This document shows positions 1 to 6,339 of a DNA stretch of 10,747 nt, piece after piece. The notes beneath the pieces are model-generated. The model was not told the DNA's origin. It did not search any database and saw nothing but the letters and a program-made list of their open reading frames with translations. This DNA comes from an uncultured beta proteobacterium. Its GTDB lineage: Bacteria > Pseudomonadota > Gammaproteobacteria > Burkholderiales > Rhodocyclaceae. How positions within the stretch are numbered: the first letter of the stretch is position 1; each line of letters begins with the position of its first letter. Both the position numbers and the translations under genes were made by a program. The DNA is taken from assembly GCA_903910495.1 (NCBI GenBank), contig CAIVZW010000613.1, positions 1 through 10,747 of the forward strand. The letters run 5' to 3'.

Positions 1-370
1 CAATCATGGAGGGAGCGCCTTGTGCAGGCAGCGACGGATTAGTTGTTAAAAGAACGCTTCATGGGCTTTCCGGTATGGCAACTAAAAAAATATCTCGCTG
101 AATCCATTCTTCTTCGAACCCTGAAAAATCAAGGCACAGGAATCTGCTTGGGGCGGTCCAAACGTGCTAGGCGCGCGCAAATCAAGTAGTATCGCTACTT
201 TTGGTGAGCGTACTTAACCAGGTGATTTGCGCGGTTTGATCTTGCACAGGTCGGTGCAAGAGAGGCGGCTGATGCCTGCCGGAAAGTGCGTCGCAATTAC
301 TAAAGAATCGGCGCCGCTCGACGGTCTCACGGGTCATCGCCTCTTTCAATCCGAGACGCAAATCAAGCCT
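1..370 (-). ncRNA. Probable 5' leader of divergent rne (RNase E), coding part outside window
   Basis: Bases 1-382 carry no convincing gene. Read leftward they look like a long untranslated leader. A sigma70-like promoter at 399-371 would start RNA near base 364, giving a leader of at least 360 nt before any coding sequence. Read on the minus strand, a 6-bp hairpin (arms AAGTAG and CTACTT, bases 200-184) is followed by a GC-rich run ending in CCTAGCACG (to about base 163). From memory this resembles the hairpin plus GCGACTAGACACG segment of the E. coli rne leader, which is about 360 nt long and mediates RNase E autoregulation. rluC is commonly divergent from rne. The rne identity is inferred from synteny because its coding region is not visible. 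Confidence 0.4.
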
Positions 371-399
371 AGTATATTCAAAATGGCCGAAGTAAGCAA
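371..399 (-). promoter_or_regulatory. Candidate leftward sigma70 promoter (for rne)
   Basis: On the minus strand a -35 box TTGCTT (399-394) lies exactly 17 bp from a -10 box TATACT (376-371), five of six matches to TATAAT. The predicted start is near base 364. The -35 box lies inside the first codons of rluC, so this promoter overlaps the rluC start site and the two genes would compete for the same DNA. The -35 match is weak (three of six), so confidence is moderate. Confidence 0.4.
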
Positions 400-1375
400 A
401 AGTTCTGTCACACAGGCCATTATCTCCGAGGACGAGCAGGGGCAGCGCCTCGATAATTTTTTGCTGAAAATCTGCAAAGGCGTGCCGAAAAGCCACGTCT
501 ATCGGATTGTTCGCAGTGGTGAAATCCGCGTCAATGGCAAGCGGGCAGAAGTTTCCTATCGCTTGCAGATAGGCGACGTTCTGCGTATCCCCCCCATCCG
601 TGTCGCCCAGCGCGAAGCAGAAATCGTCGCCGGCGCCGAATTCAAGGCAGAGTTGCCCATCGTATATGAAGACGAAGCCATACTGGTCGTGGATAAGCCT
701 TCGGGTATCGCCGTACATGGAGGCAGTGGCGTCAGTTTCGGGGTGATTGAGGCCTTGCGCAGACAACGGCCGCAAGCCCGTTTCCTCGAACTGGCGCACC
801 GCCTTGACCGCGAAACTTCGGGGATTCTTCTGGTGGGCAAGAAACGTTCGGCGTTGACAGCACTGCACGACATGTTTCGTGAAGGTGGGACGAGTGGAAA
901 TGGACGTGGAGCTGACAAGCGTTATTTGTTACTGGTCAAGGGGCGCTGGATGGATCCCGTGCGCAGCGTCAAACTGCCATTGCTCAAGTATTTGCTCGAG
1001 TCAGGGGAACGGCGGGTGCGTGTTTCTGATGAGGGAAAAGCATCGCATACCATTTTTCGACTGGTCGCCCGCTGGGAACAATTCAGCTTGCTGGAAGCCG
1101 AACTCAGGTCCGGGCGCACACATCAGATTCGTGTGCATTGCGCACACCTTGGCTATCCGATTGCCGGCGACGATAAATATGGCGATTTTCCACTAAATAA
1201 GCTACTACCCAAGGAAGGACTGAAACGCATGTTCCTGCATGCCTGGAAAATGCAGTTTGCGCATCCGATAAGTGGAACAGGCATGGCGCTGGAAGTGCCC
1301 TTGCCCACGGTTCTTGTGGCGTTTTTGCAAAAACTTTCAATAAAAGAAAAACAGGATTATGGTCAAAAATTTTGA
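383..1375 (+). CDS. rluC: 23S rRNA pseudouridine synthase RluC
   Basis: RluC converts uridines 955, 2504 and 2580 of 23S rRNA (E. coli numbering) to pseudouridine. The 330-residue product has an S4 RNA-binding domain (about residues 20-80, with QRLDNFL and SGEIRVNGKR) followed by an RluA-type catalytic domain. The signature HRLDRETSG is at 139-147, with catalytic Asp142, and SGRTHQIRVH is at 243-252. Length is normal for the family. A glycine-rich stretch at 168-178 makes one loop slightly longer than in E. coli RluC. The frame stays open upstream to a TTG at 227, but those 52 codons do not resemble RluC, so I chose ATG 383, where MAEVSKSS leads into the S4 domain. No Shine-Dalgarno sequence precedes it. 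The 3' end overlaps the HAD gene by 17 bp. RluC is clear; RluD or RluA are less likely given the S4 domain and the position next to a probable rne. Confidence 0.93.
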   Translation: MAEVSKSSVTQAIISEDEQGQRLDNFLLKICKGVPKSHVYRIVRSGEIRVNGKRAEVSYRLQIGDVLRIPPIRVAQREAEIVAGAEFKAELPIVYEDEAILVVDKPSGIAVHGGSGVSFGVIEALRRQRPQARFLELAHRLDRETSGILLVGKKRSALTALHDMFREGGTSGNGRGADKRYLLLVKGRWMDPVRSVKLPLLKYLLESGERRVRVSDEGKASHTIFRLVARWEQFSLLEAELRSGRTHQIRVHCAHLGYPIAGDDKYGDFPLNKLLPKEGLKRMFLHAWKMQFAHPISGTGMALEVPLPTVLVAFLQKLSIKEKQDYGQKF

Positions 1376-2015
1376 TCTTCTGGTCTTTGACTGGGACGGC
1401 ACCTTGCTCGATTCGACGGGGGCCATCGTTGCCGCAGTCCAGGCCGCATGCCGGGATCTCGATCTGCCTGAACCCTCGGACGAACATGCACGCCATGTTA
1501 TCGGTCTCGGACTCGCAGATGCCTTGCGCCATTCGGTGCCCGATCTTTGCGAAGAAAGATTTCCGCAAATGATAGAGCGCTACAAATTCCATTATCTGTC
1601 GCGCGACCATGAGTTGCGCTTGTTTGACGGAGTCTCAGAATTGATCGCCGAACTCCACGCATCAGGCCGTTTTTTAGCTGTCGCGACAGGGAAAAGCCGT
1701 CGCGGACTTGATCGGTCCTTGATCAACAGTGGCCTCGGTATCTATTTTTCAGCAACGCGCTGTGCCGACGAATGTTATTCCAAGCCACACCCGCAGATGC
1801 TCGAAGAATTGATGGACGAATTCGCCGTGGCGCCGGAACGGACCCTGATGATTGGCGATACAACCCATGATCTGCAGATGGCCATCAATGCGGGAGTGGC
1901 CGGTCTGGCTGTTGACTATGGAGCTCATTCGGCCGAAAAGCTTGATTCGTTGAATCCACTCGCTCGCCTGCAAAGCATTGAAGAATTGGCGAAATGGCTA
2001 CGCAAATACGCCTGA
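1359..2015 (+). CDS. HAD-superfamily (subfamily IA) phosphatase, phosphoglycolate phosphatase-like
   Basis: The 218-residue product is a complete HAD hydrolase. Motif I is DWDGT, with nucleophile Asp11 and acid/base Asp13. Motif II is Thr110 in ATGKS. Motif III is Lys142 in SKPHP. Motif IV is GDTTHD, with Asp167 and Asp171. A helical cap lies between about residues 18 and 90, as in Gph-like enzymes. The fold and a Mg2+-dependent phosphomonoesterase mechanism are secure. The substrate is not: betaproteobacterial homologues next to rluC are often named phosphoglycolate phosphatase, but nothing here proves it. The ATG lies inside the end of rluC in another frame (17-bp overlap), with AGGA only 2 nt before the start, so translation is probably coupled to rluC termination. 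The spacing implies one rluC-HAD transcript. Confidence 0.88.
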   Translation: MVKNFDLLVFDWDGTLLDSTGAIVAAVQAACRDLDLPEPSDEHARHVIGLGLADALRHSVPDLCEERFPQMIERYKFHYLSRDHELRLFDGVSELIAELHASGRFLAVATGKSRRGLDRSLINSGLGIYFSATRCADECYSKPHPQMLEELMDEFAVAPERTLMIGDTTHDLQMAINAGVAGLAVDYGAHSAEKLDSLNPLARLQSIEELAKWLRKYA

Positions 2016-2049
2016 TCTGCTCGTCTGACGCATTTTTTGGCAATGTCTA

Positions 2050-2092
2050 TTGATATTTCCAAGTTATACTTATGATATTTCCAATTTATAGT
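2050..2092 (+). promoter_or_regulatory. Candidate AT-rich promoter region for sppA
   Basis: The repeat region contains several promoter-like hexamers: TTGATA (2050-2055, five of six matches to a -35 box), TATACT (2065-2070), TATGAT (2071-2076) and TATAGT (2087-2092). No pair has both good boxes and a 16-18 bp spacer; TTGATA to TATGAT is 15 bp. The region is plausible as a promoter, but the exact boxes cannot be fixed by reading. Confidence 0.3.
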
Positions 2093-2094
2093 TA
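2051..2094 (+). repeat. Tandem 22-bp direct repeat upstream of sppA
   Basis: Two adjacent 22-bp units (2051-2072 and 2073-2094) both begin TGATATTTCCAA and match at 20 of 22 positions. They sit in the AT-rich gap before sppA, 54 bp upstream of its start codon. A period of 22 bp places the copies about two helical turns apart, on the same face of the DNA. This could be a paired protein-binding site or a simple slippage duplication. Confidence 0.8.
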
Positions 2095-2147
2095 TTCTGC
2101 ATTTGTTAATTTTGCTGCTGTTTATTGCCCCCAACTGAGAAAGTATT

Positions 2148-3098
2148 GTGGAAACTCCAAATAACGACCCGCAATGGGAACGTCAACTACTTGAAAAAAT
2201 TGCATTTGCCTCGCTGAAGGAGCAAAGGGCAAAACGTCGCTGGGGCATTTTCTTCAAGCTTGCCATTTTGAGCTATCTGATTGCAGTTCTGGTGCTGGTG
2301 GTTGATTGGGGCGGTTCGGAGAAGCTTGCTGATGGCAAGCATACGGCACTGATCAAACTGCGCGGAACGATCGAAGCAAGTGGTGACGCCAGTGCCGAAA
2401 AAATCAATGGGGCATTGCAGTCTGCATTTGAGGACAAGGGAACTCTGGGTATCATCCTGCAGATCAACAGTCCGGGTGGCAGTCCAGTCCAATCCGGCAT
2501 CGTCTATGACGAAATCCGTCGCCAGCGAACCAAGCATCCGGAAATTCCTCTCTATGTCGTGGTTGAAGATATGTGCGCTTCGGGTGGATACTACATTGCT
2601 TCTGCCGCGGACAAGATTTTCGTCGACAAGGCCAGTATCGTCGGCTCCATCGGCGTACTGATGGATGGATTCGGATTCACCGGAACCATGGACAAGTTTG
2701 GTGTCGAACGGCGTTTGCTGACAGCCGGGGCAAACAAGGGTTTCCTCGATCCTTTCTCACCGCAGGATGAAAATCAGAAAGAACATGCCCGCGTGCTGCT
2801 TGGCGAAATTCACAAGCAGTTTATAGAGGTCGTGCGCAAGGGTCGCGGAAAACGTCTCAAGGAAACACCCGAGATGTTCTCCGGCTTGATGTGGACTGGT
2901 AGCCAGAGCATTCAAATGGGGCTTGCCGACGATTTTGGAACGGTTGACTCGGTGGCCAGGGACTTGATCAAGTCCGAAAACATTCTCGACTATTCGGTCA
3001 AGGAAAATATTGCCGAACGTTTTGCCAAGCGCCTCGGGGCAGAGATGGGGCAAAGCCTGGGGATGCGTCTGTTCGGTAATTCTGGAACACTTCGCTAG
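2148..3098 (+). CDS. sppA: Signal peptide peptidase SppA, S49 family, short form
   Basis: This is a membrane-anchored serine protease of family S49, which degrades leftover signal peptides and membrane-protein fragments. The 316-residue product has a basic cytoplasmic N-terminus, one membrane segment at about 36-52, then the protease domain. It carries INSPGGSP (106-113), the nucleophile Ser145 in MCASGGYY, VGSIGV (165-170) and the likely general base Lys197 in GANKGF. The Ser-Lys distance of 52 residues equals that of B. subtilis SppA (Ser147, Lys199, from memory), fitting the single-domain form rather than the double-length E. coli SppA. The start is GTG at 2148 with only a weak GAGA upstream; it gives the N-terminus (WERQLLEK, then basic RAKRRWGIFFK) expected of betaproteobacterial members. 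Its stop lies 4 bp from that of the convergent methyltransferase gene. Confidence 0.9.
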   Translation: METPNNDPQWERQLLEKIAFASLKEQRAKRRWGIFFKLAILSYLIAVLVLVVDWGGSEKLADGKHTALIKLRGTIEASGDASAEKINGALQSAFEDKGTLGIILQINSPGGSPVQSGIVYDEIRRQRTKHPEIPLYVVVEDMCASGGYYIASAADKIFVDKASIVGSIGVLMDGFGFTGTMDKFGVERRLLTAGANKGFLDPFSPQDENQKEHARVLLGEIHKQFIEVVRKGRGKRLKETPEMFSGLMWTGSQSIQMGLADDFGTVDSVARDLIKSENILDYSVKENIAERFAKRLGAEMGQSLGMRLFGNSGTLR

Positions 3099-3106
3099 TT
3101 CGCTAG
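3091..3106. repeat. 8-bp tandem repeat spanning two convergent stop codons
   Basis: TTCGCTAG occurs twice with no gap (3091-3098 and 3099-3106). The palindromic CTAG of the first copy supplies the sppA TAG stop, and that of the second copy supplies the TAG stop of the opposing methyltransferase gene. No intrinsic terminator hairpin is apparent between the two genes. Confidence 0.75.
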
Positions 3107-3813
3107 GCCTGAAGCAAGAACACCGTTGGGTGCCGGTCGATTTCCGGCAAGCCCTGCAGTTTCCATTCGGCTGATGTGCGTGTCTTGATGCGTTCGCTAG
3201 TGAGCGTCAGGTCCGTCGCCACGCAAATCCGGGTCTGCTCAGAACAAACGTGAATCAGTGTTTCAAGCATCTGTCGGTTCCGGTAGGGCGTTTCAATGAA
3301 TATTTGCGCCCTTTTTTCTTGACGTGAATCTTTTTCCAGATCCCGAATCTTCTTTTGTCGTTGCTCATCCTTTGCCGGCAAATAGCCGTGAAAGGCGAAG
3401 TTCTGGCCTGACAGACCTGAACCCATCAAGGCAAGAAGAATCGACGAGGGGCCGATCATTGGCAGTACCTGGATTCCTTCTTCGTGCGCCAAAGCCACCA
3501 GGTTTGCTCCAGGATCGGCTACGGCTGGGCAACCCGCCTCGGAAATAAGACCGAGATCCATTCCGGCAAGCAGTGGTGCCAGCAATTCAGGGAGTGCATC
3601 AGCTAATGTGTGTTCGTTGAGTTCGTGAATCTCGATTTGCTGCAGAGGCGTATCGCTTGGCAATGATTTGAGGAAGGCTCGAGCCGATTTGGCGTTCTCC
3701 GCAACGAAATGTTTCAGTTGCTTCGCACAGTCCCGTACCGGTTGCGGCAAGACGAGATCTACCGGCGTTTGGCCGAGGGGTACCGGGATGAGATAAAGTC
3801 GTCCTTTGTTCAT
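3103..3813 (-). CDS. SAM-dependent methyltransferase, tetrapyrrole methylase family (RsmI-like)
   Basis: The 236-residue product belongs to the TP-methylase family that includes RsmI, the 16S rRNA C1402 2'-O-methyltransferase, and the diphthine and corrin methylases. Visible family features are GRLYLIPVPLG at 4-14 (RsmI has a similar LY-PTPIGN start), SEAGCPAVADPG at 91-102 (RsmI SDAGTPGISDPG), GPSS at 121-124, FHGYLP at 141-146 and ETPYR at 174-178. It is shorter than RsmI (about 280 residues), and the N-terminal motif lacks the final Asn and has Gln-Thr instead. I therefore read it as the separate RsmI-like paralogue usual beside maf in betaproteobacteria, whose substrate I do not know. It begins 33 bp after maf and is probably cotranscribed with it. 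The ATG at 3813 lacks a clear ribosome site. A TATAAT directly before the ATG is probably chance, since RNA from it would start inside the gene. Confidence 0.82.
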   Translation of the reverse strand: MNKGRLYLIPVPLGQTPVDLVLPQPVRDCAKQLKHFVAENAKSARAFLKSLPSDTPLQQIEIHELNEHTLADALPELLAPLLAGMDLGLISEAGCPAVADPGANLVALAHEEGIQVLPMIGPSSILLALMGSGLSGQNFAFHGYLPAKDEQRQKKIRDLEKDSRQEKRAQIFIETPYRNRQMLETLIHVCSEQTRICVATDLTLTSERIKTRTSAEWKLQGLPEIDRHPTVFLLQA

Positions 3814-3846
3814 ATTATACTTTAGTTTTAGTATGTAACTAACTGT

Positions 3847-4431
3847 TTATATTATTTTTACGTTTTCTTTTCTAAGTAAATCACAAAGCGCAATCAAGGG
3901 CAGGCCAATAAGCGCATTGGGGTCTTCTCCTTCCATCTTGGCAATCACGGCAATGCCCAGACCTTCTGATTTGGCACTGCCGGCGCAGTTGTAGGGTTGC
4001 TCCTTGCGCAGATAATTCTCAATTTCATCGTCCGACAAATTACGAAAAGAGACCCGTGTCGGTACGCCGCGCAAATGCACTTTGCCCGTTTTGGCATTGA
4101 GAAGACAAAGCCCGGTAAAAAAGTTAACGGTTCGACCGCGCATCCTTTTTAACTGTTCGACCGCGTTTTCGTGATTTCCAGGCTTGCCAAAAATTTGGCC
4201 ATCAAGATAGGCCACCTGATCGCTGCCAACAATCAGTGCATCAGGATACAGCGCAGCAACCGCACGGGCTTTTGCTTCGGACAGGCGTAGTGCGGTTGCC
4301 TCAGGCGTCTCATTGTGCAGAGCGGTTTCGTCGGTGGCCGGGTTGGCCGTTTCAAAGGGTAAACCCAGGCGGCTTAGCAGTTCGTGGCGGAATGGAGAAG
4401 TCGAGGCAAGAACAAGTTGAGTGCTGGACAT
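3847..4431 (-). CDS. yceF: Maf-like nucleotide pyrophosphatase, YceF type (7-methyl-GTP pyrophosphatase)
   Basis: Maf proteins hydrolyse non-canonical nucleoside triphosphates to monophosphates. The YceF branch prefers 7-methyl-GTP. The 194-residue product matches E. coli YceF throughout: LASTSPFR at 8-15, DETP-like ATDET at 32-36, GSDQV at 69-73 with catalytic Asp71, FFTGL at 104-108, [17 protein letters not shown] at 141-157, and the C-terminal [14 protein letters not shown]. YceF normally sits next to yceD-rpmF-plsX, which supports the assignment. In-frame upstream starts exist at GTG 4461 and ATG 4455, but the ten extra residues are not part of YceF; ATG 4431 gives the family N-terminus. 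No start has a good Shine-Dalgarno sequence. It is transcribed away from yceD and is followed by the RsmI-like gene. Confidence 0.9.
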   Translation of the reverse strand: MSSTQLVLASTSPFRHELLSRLGLPFETANPATDETALHNETPEATALRLSEAKARAVAALYPDALIVGSDQVAYLDGQIFGKPGNHENAVEQLKRMRGRTVNFFTGLCLLNAKTGKVHLRGVPTRVSFRNLSDDEIENYLRKEQPYNCAGSAKSEGLGIAVIAKMEGEDPNALIGLPLIALCDLLRKENVKII

Positions 4432-4498
4432 GGAGATAAGTGTAATCAGCGCCATTTTCACGGCAAAATTAAAAAAACGGGGAAACCAAATAGATGCA

Positions 4499-4518
4499 TT
4501 GCTGCAAGTTGCTGCAAG
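4499..4518 (+). repeat. Perfect 10-bp tandem repeat abutting the yceD promoter
   Basis: TTGCTGCAAG is repeated exactly with no spacer (4499-4508, 4509-4518). Each copy contains the odd palindrome TTGC-T-GCAA. The second copy ends 3 bp before the -35 box of the yceD promoter, and the period is one helical turn, as expected of side-by-side regulator sites. A weak leftward -35-like TTGCAG (4517-4512) for maf overlaps the same repeat. No regulator is identified. Confidence 0.75.
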
Positions 4519-4521
4519 TCT

Positions 4522-4550
4522 TTGACTTCGAATGCCAAAAATAATATCAT
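4522..4550 (+). promoter_or_regulatory. sigma70 promoter for yceD-rpmF
   Basis: TTGACT (4522-4527, five of six) and TATCAT (4545-4550, five of six) are separated by the optimal 17 bp. The predicted start is about 4557, only 2-3 nt before the yceD ATG at 4560, so the message would be leaderless or nearly so. It is the best promoter by consensus in the window and stands at the head of the fab cluster. Confidence 0.62.
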
Positions 4551-4559
4551 GCGCCTCTT

Positions 4560-5051
4560 ATGTCGCAACGGATTGTTATTGACAGTCTGGCTTTTGCGCG
4601 TGAAGCAGGCTCGCTGCAAGGCGAATTGCCTATCGCCAGCCTGACTCGTGTTCTTGATTCGCTTGTCGATTCGGGTGGCACTTTGAGTTACCGGGTTGAG
4701 GGCAGGTTTGGTTCGCGCAACAGGCCGCAGTTGCTGGTGCAGTTGGACGGGGTGTTGTCCGTTTGCTGTCAGCGTTGCCTTGGCGGGATTGATTATCCGC
4801 TCAAGGTGCGTAGTGTGCTGGAATTCGTCAATGACGAAGAAGATTTGACGCAGGAAGAAATTGAAGATGATTCAAAGGATTTTCTCCCTGCGCAAAATGA
4901 ACTCGATGTCGTTGTGTTGATTGAAGACGAGATTATTCTCGATTTGCCCTCAGCGCCGCGTCATGATAGTTGTGTTTTGCCTGAAACAGGGCAGGGATCG
5001 GGAGTCGTTTCACCGTTTTCTGTGCTGAAAAATTTTACAGACAAGGCATAG
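4560..5051 (+). CDS. yceD: YceD family (DUF177) protein, 23S rRNA accumulation protein
   Basis: YceD proteins are needed for normal 23S rRNA accumulation and are almost always coupled to rpmF. The 163-residue product shows the DUF177 pattern: an N-terminal IDSLAFAREAGSLQGEL (7-23), a beta-rich middle with the Cys pair C70-x-x-C73 in CCQRCLGG, an acidic stretch (about 91-107), LIEDEIILDLPSAPRHDSC (120-138) and a C-terminal PFSVLKNF (152-159). Cys residues at 70/73 and 138 are the conserved type. ATG 4560 gives the family N-terminus; no Shine-Dalgarno precedes it, and the predicted transcription start is only a few bases upstream. An ATG at 4549 is in another frame. rpmF follows after 24 bp. 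Biochemical function is not established beyond the rRNA link. Confidence 0.9.
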   Translation: MSQRIVIDSLAFAREAGSLQGELPIASLTRVLDSLVDSGGTLSYRVEGRFGSRNRPQLLVQLDGVLSVCCQRCLGGIDYPLKVRSVLEFVNDEEDLTQEEIEDDSKDFLPAQNELDVVVLIEDEIILDLPSAPRHDSCVLPETGQGSGVVSPFSVLKNFTDKA

Positions 5052-5075
5052 TAAATTTGATCTATGGAGTAATTT

Positions 5076-5255
5076 ATGGCCGTTCAACAGAACAAGAAAT
5101 CCCCGTCCAAGCGTGGCATGATTCGTGCGCACGATTTTCTGACCAATCCGCCGCTGGCCGTTGAACCGACGACCGGTGAAGTTCATCTACGTCACCACAT
5201 AAGCCCCTCCGGCTATTACCGTGGCAAGAAGGTCACAAAGGGTACAGGCGAATAA
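5076..5255 (+). CDS. rpmF: 50S ribosomal protein L32
   Basis: This 59-codon gene encodes bL32 of the large subunit. The product begins [20 protein letters not shown] and ends with [13 protein letters not shown] plus a short tail, the standard proteobacterial L32 layout: a basic N-terminal extension, then a small globular part. Like other proteobacterial L32 proteins it lacks the zinc-binding cysteines found in some phyla. GGAG at 5066-5069 lies 6 nt before the ATG, a good ribosome site and far stronger than that of yceD upstream. It is cotranscribed with yceD and is followed 13 bp later by a strong intrinsic terminator. Confidence 0.96.
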   Translation: MAVQQNKKSPSKRGMIRAHDFLTNPPLAVEPTTGEVHLRHHISPSGYYRGKKVTKGTGE

Positions 5256-5268
5256 GAGTACAAGATTG

Positions 5269-5314
5269 GGCAGGCAGATTCCCGTAATGGGGAATTGCCT
5301 GCCTTTTCTTTTGC
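5269..5314 (+). terminator. Intrinsic terminator between rpmF and plsX
   Basis: Arms GGCAGGCA (5269-5276) and TGCCTGCC (5296-5303) pair perfectly. The stem continues with ATTCCC (5278-5283) and GGGAAT (5290-5295) past a single bulged G. That gives 14 pairs around a six-base loop (GTAATG). TTTTCTTTT follows directly. This is a textbook rho-independent terminator, or an attenuator if partly read through, since plsX begins 21 bp after the stem. Confidence 0.88.
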
Positions 5315-5324
5315 CTTTTATTTG

Positions 5325-6338
5325 ATGACTGTTACTGTCGCCATTGACTGCATGGGCGGGGACCACGGTCCTGTCGTGACCGTGCCGGCAGCGCTCGACT
5401 TTGTGCGCAAGCATGAGGATGTGCGCGCTATTCTCGTTGGTCTCGAGGAAAAAATTCGTCCCTTTCTTGTGCATACGGGAGATAGTCGTGTTTCCGTTCG
5501 CCATGCAAGTGAAGTCGTGGCCATGGATGAATCCCCGGCACTGGCTATCCGCAGCAAGAAAGATTCTTCAATGCGGGTGGCCATTGATCTGGTCAAGAAT
5601 GGCGAGGCCGATGCCTGTGTTTCAGCAGGAAATACCGGTGCCTTGATGGCCATTTCCCGCTTCGTACTCAAGATGTTGCCGGGTATTGATCGCCCGGCAA
5701 TCTGTGCCGTGTTGCCAACCGTCAATGGGCACGTCCATGTGCTCGATCTGGGCGCCAATGTCGATTGCAGCCCGGAACACCTGCTTCAGTTCGGGATCAT
5801 GGGGGCATCTCTGGTTGCGGCCATTGAGCACAAGGACCGACCGACGGTCGGCCTCCTCAATATTGGCGAGGAAGACATCAAGGGCAATGACGTAGTGAAA
5901 CGTGCCGCCGAACTTCTAAAAGACTCCGGGCTAAACTTTATTGGAAACGTCGAGGGTGACGGTCTCTACAAAGGCGAGGCAGAAGTGATCGTCTGTGACG
6001 GCTTTGTTGGCAATGTTGCCCTCAAGGCTTCAGAAGGCCTGGCACAGATGCTGGCAACCTTCCTGCGTCAGGAATTCAGCCGCAACCTATTGACGAAACT
6101 GGCTGCCCTGGTGGCCATTCCGGTTCTGAAGCACTTCAAGCGACGTGTCGATCATCGGCGATACAATGGCGCCAGTTTGCTCGGTTTAAAAGGGATTGTC
6201 GTCAAGAGTCACGGTTCGGCCGATATTTTTTCTTTTGCCAATGCACTGGAACGCGCCGCCGAAACTGTAAGGAGCGGCGTATTGGCTCGCATTACCGAGC
6301 GTGTAGCACAGCAACAAACGGTTCAGGAGAGAACATAA
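5325..6338 (+). CDS. plsX: Phosphate acyltransferase PlsX
   Basis: PlsX makes acyl-phosphate from acyl-ACP, the first committed step of the PlsX/PlsY route to phosphatidic acid, as a peripheral membrane enzyme. The 337-residue product carries DCMGGDHGP at 8-16, SAGNTGA at 100-106, DLGANVDC at 141-148, [11 protein letters not shown] at 179-189, CDGFVGN at 224-230 and KSHGS at 294-298, all typical. The frame is open to a TTG at 5295, but that codon lies within the terminator stem and adds ten unrelated residues; ATG 5325 gives the family start [12 protein letters not shown]. No Shine-Dalgarno is present: the preceding bases are the pyrimidine-rich T-tract of the terminator. fabH starts 1 bp after its stop, so translation of the two is likely coupled. 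Confidence 0.95.
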   Translation: MTVTVAIDCMGGDHGPVVTVPAALDFVRKHEDVRAILVGLEEKIRPFLVHTGDSRVSVRHASEVVAMDESPALAIRSKKDSSMRVAIDLVKNGEADACVSAGNTGALMAISRFVLKMLPGIDRPAICAVLPTVNGHVHVLDLGANVDCSPEHLLQFGIMGASLVAAIEHKDRPTVGLLNIGEEDIKGNDVVKRAAELLKDSGLNFIGNVEGDGLYKGEAEVIVCDGFVGNVALKASEGLAQMLATFLRQEFSRNLLTKLAALVAIPVLKHFKRRVDHRRYNGASLLGLKGIVVKSHGSADIFSFANALERAAETVRSGVLARITERVAQQQTVQERT

Positions 6339-6339
6339 T

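Noticed and set aside
227..382. N-terminal extension of RluC from a TTG start
   Set aside because: The 52 extra residues do not fit RluC and the DNA is better explained as the divergent leader and promoter region.
182..868. Leftward open frame of 228 codons over the start of rluC
   Set aside because: It lies antisense to clearly conserved rluC codons, has no ribosome site and resembles no family I know.
2020..2038. Terminator after the HAD gene (CGT-CTG-ACG followed by six T)
   Set aside because: The stem is only three pairs, too weak to call.
3814..3819. Perfect TATAAT on the minus strand before the methyltransferase gene
   Set aside because: It touches the ATG, so RNA would start inside the gene, and no -35 box fits; probably chance in AT-rich DNA.
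4384..4644. Small frame overlapping the maf-yceD control region
   Set aside because: It is antisense to maf and out of frame with yceD, with no recognisable product.
5295..5324. TTG start for plsX inside the terminator stem
   Set aside because: The extra ten residues are T-tract translation and PlsX proteins begin at the [12 protein letters not shown] position.
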